Source: Geosiphon pyriformis (taxonomy: Eukaryota > Glomeromycota > Glomeromycetes > Archaeosporales > Geosiphonaceae). From it: a DNA stretch of 64,000 bases. This document shows positions 1 to 11,786 of this stretch, one piece after another. Positions within the stretch are counted from its first letter, which is position 1; each line of letters starts with the position of its first letter. The notes beneath the pieces were generated by a model. It had not been told where the DNA came from. It did not search any database and saw only the letters and a list, made by a program, of their open reading frames with translations. A program made the position numbers and the translations under genes. The stretch covers positions 575,498 to 639,497 of the forward strand of contig JAAOMT010000175.1 in assembly GCA_016748015.1 (NCBI GenBank). The letters run 5' to 3'.

Positions 1-28
1 CGACGAGAAACTTGCCTATGATTCCATC

Positions 29-1840
29 ATGTCACATTCTTACACTTTACTTCTAACCCTCTCATTCTTGGCTGCAATATTAATATCTGTGAATAGCGGT
101 ACTCAATACTTGTTCTCGGTATATGGTCCTGCCGTGGGAAAAAAACTAAAATTTTCATCAGTGCAATTAAATACAATCTCAAGTGCTGCGAATTATGGCA
201 TGTTTCTTTCAAATCCACTCTTTGGCTGGATTGTAGATAACCATGGTCCAAGAAAGTTAGTTTAGGTTTCTTATATTAATTTTTACGATTTAATTGTCAC
301 GAAGAATCTAATCAATTAATATTTTTTTCGTCAATGAAATTATCAAAAATTCTAGATCCACACTCATTGGTGCTGTGGGTTTATTTAGTGGCTTCTTTGG
401 TCTTGCACTAAGTTATAATAAAATATTTCCACCTTTCTTTGGGCTTTGTGTGTTTTATCTCTTCTTGACTGGGGTTGGATCCTCAGCAGGTACTTTCTTC
501 ACCATCTAAAACTTTCTTTTATACGACATTTTAATTTTCAAATTTATCGAGCTCGTACTTTCCGAACCATTTTTCCAAGGCTTCATCGCAGCTCTTACCA
601 CTCAAGCTAAGAATTTCAAGCATCGAGGAACCGCGATTGGTGTTCCAATGGCTTTTTTCGCCATCTCTGCATTCATTTTTTCCGTAACACAAATGATCTT
701 CTTTCAAGATGATATATTTCATTTCCTCGTGTTTCTCGCTTTGTCTACTGGAATTGGAGAACTTGTTGCAAGTTATATTTTGCGAGTCATACCTGCTGAT
801 ATCGCGGAAATCGAAACTGAAATGGGAACCGAAAGTGAAATTGGGAGCATTTTCGAAGTTAATATCGAAGAGGCAATGATTAGTGAATCATCATCACCAT
901 CATCTTTACAAGGAACATCAACAGCCCCAATTCCGAGTGAACATCGTCATAATGAACAAACACCATTGCTTCATCGTAAGCAAATTCATAGCCAAGATGA
1001 GGATATTGGAGGATGGGAATTCTTCAGGAATAAAGATGCACGTTTTTTATTTCTAATCATCTTCCTTTTGGGTGGATCAGGACTGATGTATATAAACAAT
1101 GTCTCGTCCATTATAAAATTTCTTTATAAAAGCACCTCAGCACAACCATTTAGAGATAAGATGGAAGGATTCAGAGCTGAAAATAATTTACAAATATTTC
1201 AGAATTTCCATGTATCATTGCTTTCGATCTTTTCTTGCTTTGGGAGAATGTCGGTTGGATTCATCTCTGATCTCACAAAAAAAACCTTTCAACTCGACCG
1301 TCTTTGGTTCTTGATCCTCGCAAGCGTTAGTTTGTTGTCAGGTCAAGTGTTTGCTGGGTTTTTGGTTGAGAAATTAGAAACACTAGGATTAGCTACGGCA
1401 TTGATTGGATTTGGTTATGGCAATATGTTTGGAATAGTTCCTACGATCACCAGTGAATGGTTTGGCTTGCGTCGATTTGGCTCAAATTGGTGAGTGGTAT
1501 TAAAGTCAGGGTGAGCTGGACAAAAATTGAGACTTGAGAAAACCAAAATTTTCACACATTTGAAAACTTTGTAGGGGTTTTCTTTCATATGTAGGTTAAT
1601 TCAATCTATCGATCTAGTATTTTTCCCGAAATATTTTCACGTAAATTTTAAAATTTTTAGGCGATCCCGATTGGAGGTCAAATGCTATCCCTTTTATTCG
1701 CGCTGAACAAAGATTTTCAGAACCCACATTGTGCCGGACCGAAATGCTATAATCGTGTATTCTGGGTAAGCGGATTAGGATGTATTCTTAGTATGTTTGC
1801 AACATGTTATTTGCTTTTCAGAAGAGTCACGCGAGATTAA
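29..1840 (+). CDS. MFS transporter, nodulin-like / MCH1-like (five exons)
   Basis: Exons: 29-255, 356-489, 592-1489, 1575-1590, 1661-1840 (484 aa). All junctions are GT-AG and the phases agree. The N-terminus has the GTQYLFSVYGP stretch and the GWIVDNHGPRK loop typical of the nodulin-like/MCH1 branch of the major facilitator superfamily; GSSAALTTQAKNF and NWGFLSY follow at the next junctions. The large third exon carries a hydrophilic, acidic and Ser-rich central loop (about residues 190-230), then further membrane segments. The family is a set of putative monocarboxylate or solute transporters; the substrate is unknown. The fourth exon is a 16-base microexon encoding GFLSY; without it the reading frame is lost. 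The frame is open upstream to the window edge, so Met 29 may be internal and the gene partial at its 5' end. Confidence 0.85.
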
Positions 1841-2371
1841 AGAAAAGAATGTTCTGATGAAAATTAATTTAATGAATAATCTGATGTAATGATAATAATA
1901 ATAATAATAATAATAATAGAGAACTGATGAGTCTTGTCATTGACTTTTGTACTGTAAACTTCATCAATTAGTGAGTTGAAAGCTTGAATTATTTAAAGTG
2001 AAAAAAAAAAGATAACCTTTACAGTAACGTTCTTTTAAAGATCTAACAAGAATTTTTGTCGGAACGTGAAAGCAGTATGGTTTATAAAATTAAAATGAGT
2101 GCAACTAATAAGTTTCATTAAAAATATCAGGATTTAAACTTCATAACCTATTTCCCTCTTAATTATAAAGCTACCTCACTTTTAATTCGCCTAGCCAAGA
2201 TGAATTGGAATTTAAAGCGTAGATTGTAAAAGTGAGTAATTTATTTAATTTATACTAATACAGGTTGAACAATTATCTCGTATTTTCTAAAACACTCATG
2301 TATCAATTGAAAATTGAAGCAAGAAACATAATATTGGTACAGCTGAACGTGAATTAGTTCGATTTGACCCA
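1841..2371. other. Intergenic, convergent, with (AAT)n microsatellite
   Basis: This interval lies between the 3' ends of the MFS gene and the promethin-like gene. It holds a short (AAT)n tract at about 1891-1919 and nothing else recognisable. Confidence 0.6.
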
Positions 2372-3034
2372 TTATCTTCTGGTAAAAACATGATTTCCAT
2401 TTCTACGTCCATTACCTAAACGATATTGTTCGGCTGTAGCACTTGCGGTATCATTCGATGATAATCCGCTCAGTACTTCACCCCGTTCTCCGATAAATCC
2501 AACAGCCCATAACAAACCTCTAACCAATCTGAATATTCCATATCCCAAGACCGCAAATAGGAATGCAATGAAAGCAGCGAAAAGAGCAAATCCAATTACA
2601 GGTAATACGACACCACACCCGAGTAAAACAAAGAATCCTTCGACGAAAAAGATAAAACCCCCTGCAATTGCGAAACAAATCAATGTCGTAATGGCCAAAT
2701 AGCCGAGCATTAGTACCACAGGAACTGCGTTTAACGCCGCAGCACCATAAAGGAACCATGCCAATGGTGGGAAATAAGATGATAGAGCTTTGTAGATATC
2801 AATTACTGGGTAAGTCATATGGTATAAAGTGCCGATGAATCCTTTATATTGATCTCCACCATCGTAACCTGTCGTACTCTTGAAAGTTTCCGCTGCTTTC
2901 TCAGTAAATCTTGATGCTGTTTCGGATACTTTAGCTCTAGCTTCTCGGGCTTTCTCCATAGTGCTTTCGATTAAACCTTGACCATCTTCCCCAATAATGT
3001 ATGGAGTTCCTTTTGTAGCATCATCGTCACTCAT
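2372..3034 (-). CDS. Promethin/LDAF1-like lipid-droplet protein (candidate)
   Basis: Single-exon 220-aa protein. A soluble N-terminus (residues about 1-75) with an amphipathic, Ala/Lys/Glu-rich helix is followed by roughly 90 nearly uninterrupted hydrophobic residues (about 88-180) containing AVPV, FFVEGFFVLLG and LLWAVG, and then a short polar, basic tail ending NHVFTRR. The AVP...EG...LG pattern inside one long hydrophobic hairpin region resembles promethin (LDAF1/TMEM159; yeast Ldo proteins), which work with seipin in lipid-droplet formation at the ER. There is no intron in the frame. The assignment rests on pattern and hydropathy only; an unrelated four-helix membrane protein remains possible. 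Confidence 0.6.
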   Translation of the reverse strand: MSDDDATKGTPYIIGEDGQGLIESTMEKAREARAKVSETASRFTEKAAETFKSTTGYDGGDQYKGFIGTLYHMTYPVIDIYKALSSYFPPLAWFLYGAAALNAVPVVLMLGYLAITTLICFAIAGGFIFFVEGFFVLLGCGVVLPVIGFALFAAFIAFLFAVLGYGIFRLVRGLLWAVGFIGERGEVLSGLSSNDTASATAEQYRLGNGRRNGNHVFTRR

Positions 3035-4355
3035 GATCTCGAGAGGATTGGAAGATAGGAATCAGGGCGTCCTTTGTTAATTGATTTCCTTTAAATTTTT
3101 TTTAGAGTATATAGGAATAGAAGGAGAAAATGACTTGTTTCATTCGATATTGAAATATTGAATAATTTGTGCCGTATTTTATAAGTTTTTTTAATCATGA
3201 TAGCTATCAATGCTGATTTGATTTTACTAAGTTTCATGCGAAATGTATTTTGGAATGACGGAAATTACGAATTATGATAAAACCATCAAATTATGAGATG
3301 ATATAATGTCGCCCTCATGTTCAGGAACCCTAAAAATTATGATCATATAACAGTTTTGTTGCCCCAAGATTTCATGATTAGGAGTTAGCAAAATTAAGCG
3401 ACCTTAAATCTTGATTTCTTGGCAATTATAAATTGTAATTTTGTGATCTTTGACGAAACAATAGCAAGGAATATCAAGCTGATGATGCGACAGTTTTGAC
3501 CGAAGAGATAATTGAAAATCTTGTTTAAAAATTTAGAAATAATTTTTAAGTGAAGTTATAGGTTTATATTAGAATTTTAAGGTAAAATATTGTTTGATCA
3601 CCCATCATCAAATCATTATTTTTTACTTAATCACCTTTCAAATATTGTGTATATGATTGAGTTTTTTTAGATGAGTTTAAAAATTTTTAAAAATACATGA
3701 AACTGATTTCAAATTTAATTAATTGATTCAAATCAACTACAATGACTAAAAAAATGTTTTTTTTTTAACTTTCTTATTGTAGATAAAAAAAAAATCAAAA
3801 GAATTTTCTAGGAGATTCTCAACATAAAGATATCTAAATTGGTTGAAAAATTCTTTACTAGGAATTCTAATAACAATTCATGATTTTTTGAATGATATTT
3901 AACTTAAAATTAAGTTTGTGTAATTTTTTTGATCATTAATTATTAAATCAGTTGTTTATTATTTATATATTTGTAAAATAAAATTTATTCAACCGTGAAT
4001 GTGAGACTTTAAAAGTTTTATTATGAGTTGTTTTTAAGAAGGTTTTGTACATTTATTGAGTAAGTTTTAGACGAAAGTATTTTAAATTTCAAAGAATCGT
4101 ACAACAAAGAAAACGCATATTGCATATAAAATTAAAAATTCAACGTTATTTATCTTTCCAAAGAATCAAAATCTTCAATTTTAATGAATAAGGCTAAACT
4201 GGCGATAGCTGAAGATATTAATCCTCATCAAATTCAAAGAGAATCTAAAAAGATAGAAGGGAAAAGATATTAGCAACTGGTAGATTATTAAAAATTCGAT
4301 CGAATTAATTCCTTGATTTTTTCTTTTTACCTTCAGGGAGGTACAAAAATTCTTT

Positions 4356-4398
<43 letters not shown>

Positions 4399-4476
4399 GG
4401 ATTGAGAAAAATGGTTGTTAAATTCGTAAAAAATAAATAAATAAATAAATAAATAATCTAACATAGAAACAAAAAA
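3035..4476. other. Intergenic, AT-rich, with (AAT)n and (AAAT)n tracts
   Basis: No gene is recognisable. (AAT)n runs at about 4357-4398 and (AAAT)n at about 4428-4456, just downstream of the kinase stop codon. Confidence 0.6.
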
Positions 4477-5843
4477 TTACGAAAGAAAACCTGTTGATAA
4501 TCCACTCGTTTGAAGTGATAAAGGACGACTTGAATAGATTGCTTCGGAATGAATTGGTTCAGAAATGAATGATTCGTCGATTTCACAAATATCTTCTACA
4601 TGGTTTTCTGCTTCTAAAAACTGTGCAACTTCGGGTGTAGACTCATTATACTCAAGGGCATTCATTAATCTTATAAGCGTAAACTCTGCTTCCTTAGCGG
4701 TAGGTCGATTTGATGGGTTGGGGTCCCAACATTTTTTAATTAGTTCAGCATAGCAAGATGGAATTGTATTAGGAATCTGAGGTCTGACACAATTCAAAAT
4801 ATCCATTATGAGACTGATGTTATGAGGACGATTATGAAAGGGAGGCTTTAACGTTGCCAGTTCCCACAATAACATGCCAAAACTGTAAATATCACCGGCT
4901 GTCGAGTACTCTTCACCTCGAAAAACTTCTGATGGAATGTATGGAACCACTCCAAATATTTTTTTTTCAGCCAACTTTTTATTTGCAGGTTGACATAATC
5001 CAAGGTCACAAATTATTGCGCTGCCAGGATAATATTGTAAAATATTGCCCGAGTGAAGGTCACGATGAACCATACCCGATTCATGAATTTCAACTAATCC
5101 CTCGGCAATACTTTGGGCTATTTTTAATTTAACATGCCAATTAGTAGAATTTGTCGACAAAAATTTCCTCATATCTCCGTATTCGGCAAAGCAGGTTACG
5201 AAACCGAAATCAAGGGTTTTTGGATTTTGAGTGATGCCAATTACTTGAGAAATCTTATCAATGTATCTATTGGAACTCACTATAGATCTTTCAATATTTA
5301 TCTATTATAATGGGGAAAATTAATTAAAAATTGAGCGGTTTGAATAGTATTAAATTTTATCGATAACTGAGTAAAATAGAAATATTTGATTGCCTCTTTA
5401 AAGATCTCTTCACTCAATTCTGGATTATTCATGAATTTTATAGCCACATCTTGGGGTCCGCATCTCTTATGATCTAATTCACCATGGTGTTTTATACTAT
5501 AGGCATTAAGCTTTCCATCAATCCAGGTTGCTTTATGAATTGTACCAAATCCTCCCTTTGCAATAAAAGAAATATTCTTGAAGCGGTCATAAGGAATCCA
5601 TTCATAATAAAAAAATTTCGCAGAATCATTTTCATTCATGGGTGGTATATAGATTGGATTTTTGACGATATCGTCAACAGTTGCGTTTCCGCTCGAGAAA
5701 TCTTTATGAAGCTTTTCAAAAAATAAGAAACGACATGTTTCACACACATTTTTTCCATTATTTCGGGCACTTAATTTGCACTTTGGACATTCGTTGCAAT
5801 CATGATGATCGGGTCGAATTCTATTAATTTGAGGTTGTTCCAT
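4477..5843 (-). CDS. Protein kinase with Cys-rich N-terminus (two exons)
   Basis: Exons 5843-5368 and 5287-4477 (428 aa); the inferred 80-base intron (GTTATC...AAAG) preserves phase 2 and runs from YFYFTQ to SIVSSNRYI. The N-terminus (about 16-37) has CNECPKC and CETC pairs, a possible zinc site common in Glomeromycotina kinases. The kinase domain follows: glycine loop KGGFGTIHKA (96-104), VAIK lysine 136, HRDLHSGN (233-240, Asp235 as catalytic base), DLG in place of DFG (Asp253), PSE for APE, GDIYSFGMLLWEL and CWDPNPSNRP. All residues needed for catalysis are present; the HRD+2 Lys is His, as in several TKL/Tyr-kinase-like groups. Substrate unknown. The donor site is weak, so the exact junction is less certain than the frame. 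Confidence 0.85.
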
Positions 5844-7179
5844 TGGTTCAATTGAGAATATGAATAATTATGAATAATAGGCTAATTTTACGGGTCTTTG
5901 TCAATAAATTTGTTTTTGAACCGCTAATAATGTGCGTTTAAACTTGGGGATCTTTTATATATTGTTTTTATTCTGTATCCGCTAAACCAATTTTGTTTAA
6001 TAGACATTCTAGCTTCACATTTAGTTTTTTTCTTGAAGATTAATTTGAAACGGCTGAAAACTTTTTTCTGCATCAAAAATGTATATAGAATTTTCTATAG
6101 AAGTTCTTTGTTCCAAAGATAATCTAACCTAGTCAAATTAAAAACATCCTATTCTTAAGCTTTTGATTGTGATCAAAGATGGTGTAATAGCATTCAAAAC
6201 TGCAAGCGACTGAAATAAGGAAAGAAAAACGCCATAGTACATATTGTACAATAAGAAATCAAATCAAAATTTTTTCATTAAATGTAGTTTATTGTTTTTC
6301 TTGATGCAACATTGAATCGAGAAAAAACCTATATTTTCTCAAGTTTTTAAAATGTCGAGTAATGCGTGTTTTGAAATTCTTTTTAAGTGAAAGATATCTT
6401 GTGAATTTGAAATAAAAAAATATAAGCAATTAAAAATTTTGAAAAAGTTTTATCAATGAGATATCTATCAAAAAAAAAAACTTTGTGTCATGTGATGATT
6501 AAGAATAATCAAATAAATTATATCTCCAAAAAGTTTTTTCTATCCAATTTTATTAATAATGAAAAAATGCATATTATTTTTAACCTTTACTTTATTAATA
6601 AAGAAATTACAGATCCAAGTTATTAAGAAAAATAGATATTTTGAGGGATTAAAAATTCAAACTTGAATTGAACTCTTTACAAAAATGTTATGAACTATAT
6701 AAATCCAATATTTAACTCTGATTAAAAAATTACAATGGGATTTATGCATCCAAAACAATGTATATAATGAATTCTAGTCAAGTTTCAAATTTTTGTAATG
6801 GCATCCATCATCCATCCATCCATAGATATCATAATCTAAAAAAAAGTTTTAAATTCGAATGATAGGTTTGTTATTGACAAAATATTGAAACTATCATAAA
6901 TTGAAAAATAACAGATAAGAATTAATCACTTATCAGTTATCATTTATTTTGATTTATTTCGTATTAGGATCAAAATATAAATGATCATTGATTGATTAAT
7001 TTTTTTGAGGAAAAAAAAATATTCTCTCGTTTTTGTTTAAAGAGGTTAGCTAATAGACTAGCTAAAAAAAGTCATAGACTTTTGAACCACTTGACGAAAG
7101 AAAATTTTATAAACATAATATATATATATATATATAATCTTTATAGAAAATAGTGATAAAAAAATTATTTAGGACAAAA
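5844..7179. other. Divergent intergenic region
   Basis: This holds the upstream regions of the kinase (-) and of the first GDSL gene (+). It is AT-rich with a short (TCCA)n tract near 6808-6824 and an (AT)n tract at about 7119-7136, about 45 bases before the GDSL start codon. No other gene was seen. Confidence 0.6.
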
Positions 7180-8606
7180 ATGTATTCCCAATTAATCTTG
7201 ACTATTTTTATTTTCTTGGGATTTGTTCAAGTGGTTCGATGTCAAAATAAAGATAACAGCACTGATAAATTTGACAAGTTTGTAGTTTTTGGTGACTCTT
7301 GGTCTGGTAAGTCTGTTTTCATATCTATGAAAAGTTGATTCAAAAGTTCTTCGAAAAAGATTTATATAATCATATTTTTCATTCCTTCATAAATTTTTAT
7401 TTTAGATAATGGAAATACATTTCGTTTGACAGGTGGGAACTTTCCATCACCTACAGAATTTTATTATAGTGGTCGATATTCAGATGGCCCTTTATGGTCC
7501 GAATTCTTATCAAATGTGCTGGGTACCACATTTTTTGATTTTGCATATGCTGGGGCTTCGACAGAGTAGGTGATAATTAAAAATTTGTAGTCAATTTTGT
7601 AATGGTGAATTGATTCAGACAATGAAAAATTGAAAATTTGAAAATTTTGTAATTCTTCTAATTTTATTTTATAGCAATAATCAAATTCAAGGTAAATTTA
7701 GTCAAACATGTGTTGTTAAATATATAAATTTTTTTTGGTTCTAAATTCCAAGATTTAAATCTTAAAAGCTAAAACATATTTTATTTCTAATCAAAGGATA
7801 CGTACCAGGAGGTGGTCTAGAAAATAATGTTCCATTAATTTCTGTTCCAGGATTGATTCAACAAATTGAAAAGTTTAATGAATTTCAGGCGAGTAAAAAT
7901 GGGACATTGGATTTAAGTCGTACTTTGGTTTCGGTAAGTTATTTTTCGATAAAGTTTTTGAATATATAAATTGATAAAATCAAGAATAAAATTTTTAAAA
8001 TAAACCTACGAATTAATTTTTTATTAGACCTGGCTTAAGGGAAAACAATATTTTACATTTTCTTACACCAACAGTAGTACTGGTATCACCGTTGCCACCC
8101 CTCCTGAATTAGTTATTCAATCTTTTCTAGAAGCTTGGAAAAAGCTTTATTCATTCGGTATTCGATTTTTCTTGGTTTTAACCCTTCCTTCTATCACCTC
8201 TTTTCCATTCTATTCCAAACTTCCTTCTTCTCTCTCAAGTTTACTTCAAAATATAACCCAACAACATAACGCTCTTTTAAGTAGCGCGATCGTCAATTTT
8301 CAAACAACATATCAAGGGGTGAAATTTTTCTTTTTTGACTTTGAAAAGTTTAAAATGCAATACGTAGAAAATAGACGAGGTTTCAATAACTTGTTTGATG
8401 AAATCGGGGTTTGTGTTAGAGAGGTTACGAAATATGATACCGAAGAAGTTGAAGGGGAAATAAGGGAAAAACAAGGGGTTGAAAAATGTGGAGATGAAGG
8501 ACAAGTTTTTTGGTATGATTTATGGAATTTTGGACGAGATATTCATAAAGCTTTAGCTGAAAGAATTGGAGGGACGTTCAAAGGAGGCTGGAGGGAACAG
8601 TTATGA
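7180..8606 (+). CDS. SGNH/GDSL esterase-like secreted protein 1 (five exons)
   Basis: Exons: 7180-7306, 7406-7565, 7675-7691, 7797-7933, 8028-8606 (339 aa); all introns GT-AG with consistent phases. Signal peptide at residues 1-21 (cleavage near VVRC/Q). Block I FVVFGDSWSDNGNTF keeps the nucleophile Ser40; block II FAYAGAS is present. Block III reads TWLKGKQY, with Lys153 where GxND enzymes have the oxyanion Asn. In block V, YDLWNFGRDIH keeps Asp311, but Asn314 stands where DxxH has the catalytic His; the later His320 matches a conserved non-catalytic His. It is therefore a secreted SGNH fold that may be inactive or altered. It shares intron positions with the copy at 14982-16268 and converges on a class-3 lipase-like gene. 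The third exon is only 17 bases. Confidence 0.85.
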
Positions 8607-9214
8607 ACGAGATGTTTGTATTCAAAGGAGAGAGTGATAATTAATAATTTATTCGGGAAAATGAGATTTGAAATCTTGAAAATTTAAAAGAGTTGAAAGT
8701 TTAATAAGAATTTTAACCGTTTTCCCTATATCTATATATATATCTATATATGGTAACTAAAATATTTTCAAAGAGTTTTTTACCGTTACGAATTTAATAA
8801 AAGAATATAAAGTAAATTTTTTAAAATGTGTATTCTATAATCTAAAAAATCATTAAAAAATTCAAAAAGAAAAAAAAATGAGAATTTATATCTGAGGAAT
8901 ATATTCAATAGACAATAAAGTTTCATGGTATTTCAATTTTAAATAGAATACGTTTTCTTTATCGAACTTGGTGAAAGTGGGGATAAATTTAAATGACAAA
9001 TCAGAAAAAGAAAATTTATTATTAAAACAATTTTCAACTTTTTCGAAGATGAAACGTAAAATATTTTGAGAATTTGAAAAGTCAAAGATTAATACTTAAA
9101 AAAATTAGTAAAAAAAAAAAATTCTTTGTAAAAAAAAAAAAAAAAAAAATGAAATCCAATTATTAAATCTGCTGAAATTGATACAATATACATGTGACAT
9201 GTAAATTTAAAAAT
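8607..9214. other. Convergent intergenic spacer
   Basis: AT-rich spacer between the stops of GDSL copy 1 and class-3 lipase-like gene A. It contains poly(A) runs around 9111-9149 and no recognisable gene. Confidence 0.6.
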
Positions 9215-10819
9215 TCAGACGCTTGGAATCTTGTCCAATTCTTTACAATGACCCATTGTTGTCCCAAAATATGGACCAACGTGTGATTTGTTTTCATTAT
9301 CAATAGAATGATCACCGATTCCAGAATTACACTCCTAATAAATTAAATTATTTCAATTTTCAATTTCAATTTAAAGTAACACATCACATCAAAGATCTTA
9401 CGGTACCGGGTGTTCGCCACTAGTTAACCCTTTCCATGGTCTATAACCAGCACATTCCCAAAGTGCTAATCCATTAGTTGTTTCATCAACCGGTAGATCA
9501 CAATTACAATCCGGCTCAGCTAGCCAATATTCTAATTCATGATGGCGATATTCCTCGGGAGAATTATATAATCTTGGAATGAAATCATTAGTATGTGTCA
9601 CACGAAAGACGCTAATTAGTTGATTGGTTAAAGCGGCAAATGAAGGAGGTCCAATCCTTGGTTGTCCAAATGTGGTAACATGAATTTTTAGTCCCTGTGG
9701 TGGCCATTGGTTGACATTTCCACGAAGATCAATTTCAAGTGCTAAGGCTGTTAATACTGCGTATGCTATAAAATTTCAGAATTGCGCGATTCCGATTAAA
9801 AGTGGAATATTTTAATAATATATAGTAAAGAAATATTTACCCCCACCGATACCATGGCCGGTAAAAAATATTTTAGGATTTTTCCATTCACCCAGTACAC
9901 CTGTTTTATTTAAGAGGCCTTTCATCAATTCCAAAAACTCTGGAATAAAAATTCCAACGGTAATCTGCAATTCATCGTCAACAAACGTATCGGTCGGTTG
10001 AGGAAATGGACTATGATATGGTGCAAGTCTTTGCTGTCGTCTTTTCCATCTTTTAAAAGACATTAGTTTATTCTTGAAAAATCCAACAATACTTTTAGTA
10101 TCATGATCTATATATATATTCACTAAATCTGAATAAGAGAAAAAAAAGAAAAAGAAATTTGAATTTGAATTTGAATTTTTTGGAAGTTTTTTTTTAGTGT
10201 AATTTTCAAATTTAAAAGATTTAACTATTAAAAATAAACTTAAAAAACCTCGCCGATCTTTAGGGTCCTCTCCGAATCCTTTTGGAGGTCTAGTTTTAAA
10301 AGGACAATAACCAAAATTAGCAAAAACTGCTAAATGGCTCAAAAACTTGATTGTCCTTTCATCGGTTATTCGATGTCGTTTATAATAGGAAGGAATTTTT
10401 TCACGTTTTTCGTTTTTATTTTTCGATTGAAGATTTGGTGGTGAGTAATAATGATTGAATTTATCAAGATTTTTAGGGAATGAAAACGAAGGTTCTTGAT
10501 TAAACTTTTCAAGCTCCAATTTCACGGAACCATCCAAAAGTGATTCAAGTGGAATCAAATGATCAGGAATACGGTAAAGTGTCTTATTATTTAAATTTTT
10601 TTGATATTTGGAGGAGTAAGAGGAGGAGGAGGAGGAGGAGGAGGAGGAGGAGGAGGAGGAGGAGTAGTTGTAGTAGTAGTTGTAAGAGGAGGTTAATATG
10701 ATTGAAGTGATTTTAGATAAATAAATGATTGAAAGGAACAGAAAAATGATAAAGAAATATTTCAAATTATTCAGTCGTTTGAATGAGTTTACAATAAACC
10801 ATTTATTTATTTCGTACAT
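9215..10819 (-). CDS. Class-3 lipase-like protein A, nucleophile Ser replaced by Gly
   Basis: Exons: 10819-10249, 10128-9841, 9765-9407, 9334-9215 (445 aa); the first intron has a weak donor but the phase fits. A membrane segment at about 21-43 suggests a type II anchor or uncleaved signal, followed by a run of about 15 Ser (52-67) encoded by a (TCC)n microsatellite. The C-terminal half is a Rhizomucor/Thermomyces-type lipase: FFTGHGIGGAYAVLTAL is the nucleophile elbow, with Gly283 where the Ser of GHSxGG belongs. Downstream are TFGQPRIG, THTNDFIP (Asp347), YRHHELEYW, a CNC pair and SHVGPYFGTTMGHC (His424, probable triad His). Asp and His are therefore kept and the nucleophile is lost. The frame is otherwise intact, which argues for a selected pseudoenzyme rather than decay. 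Confidence 0.8.
10620..10680. repeat. Coding (TCC)n/(GGA)n microsatellite
   Basis: Trinucleotide tract inside exon 1 of lipase-like gene A. Read on the minus strand it encodes the poly-Ser linker that separates the membrane segment from the rest of the protein. Length is likely to vary between alleles. Confidence 0.85.
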
Positions 10820-11786
10820 TTTTTTTTCTAGAAAAAGAGGAAAAATATTTCCTTAAAACATATTTTCTCATTTAATGGTTTTTTTATTTTTTTTTGGATT
10901 TAGTACCAAAATATTTTTTTACTTAAAAAAAAGATCTTCTTCTCCTACTCGTCCATTTATGATCCTCCTCCATTTCCCGATATGTAAATTCTAGTAAAAA
11001 TTTTTTTTTTTTTTTTTTCGCAAAAATGTTCGGAGACAATACAAATGTTAATTATTTTTATGACTAAATTAGGGGGAAAATCTATCAAATTATTAATATG
11101 TTTAAAAATATATATATATAAATGTGTGTAAAAGTAATTTTCTAAAATTGGAATTGAGAAAAATAATTTGTCAATTTTTTGAGTGTAAATTTGTTTTTTG
11201 CTAAATATGCGTTAAAATTTTTACTTTTAATTATAATTAATTATAATGGTAATTTTTTGAATAAATAAATAAATAAATAAAATAATAAAAATTATATATA
11301 GAGAAAAATTAAAATGAAAAATAAAAATTTTATACTACAAGTCAGAAACAGTATCCCAATTAATAAATTGTATGAATTTAATTACTTTTTCTAAAAATTC
11401 ATCTCTTTTAGAAATTATGTATGGTTAAAATTTTAGACGACGATAATAAACTTTATGAAACGTGATAAACTCAAGAGTATAAGAAAATTTTTTTTTAACC
11501 TTTAAATGATAAAATCATCTTTTATTTGAAAATACGAATATTTCATTATTTAAATTAATGTCTTATCAAGTAGTCAATAATCATTTAATGACTGTAAAAC
11601 ATATTCATTAATATTTTATTTCTTTAAAAAGGTAAAATACCAGAAAAAAATGATAATTAAATTATTTGCAAAAAAAAATCCAAAAAAGTATTTTTAACAT
11701 TTTTCTTTTTGAAATTTCGCAATACGCTAATCATTTTTAATATATAATGATTAAATGGGTCGTCATTATTTCAAGCTAATCCGTAT
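10820..11786. other. Intergenic between lipase-like genes A and B
   Basis: AT-rich interval holding the upstream region of gene A and the 3' side of gene B. A poly(T) run lies at about 11000-11019 and short (AAAT)n near 11263-11280. No gene seen. Confidence 0.6.
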
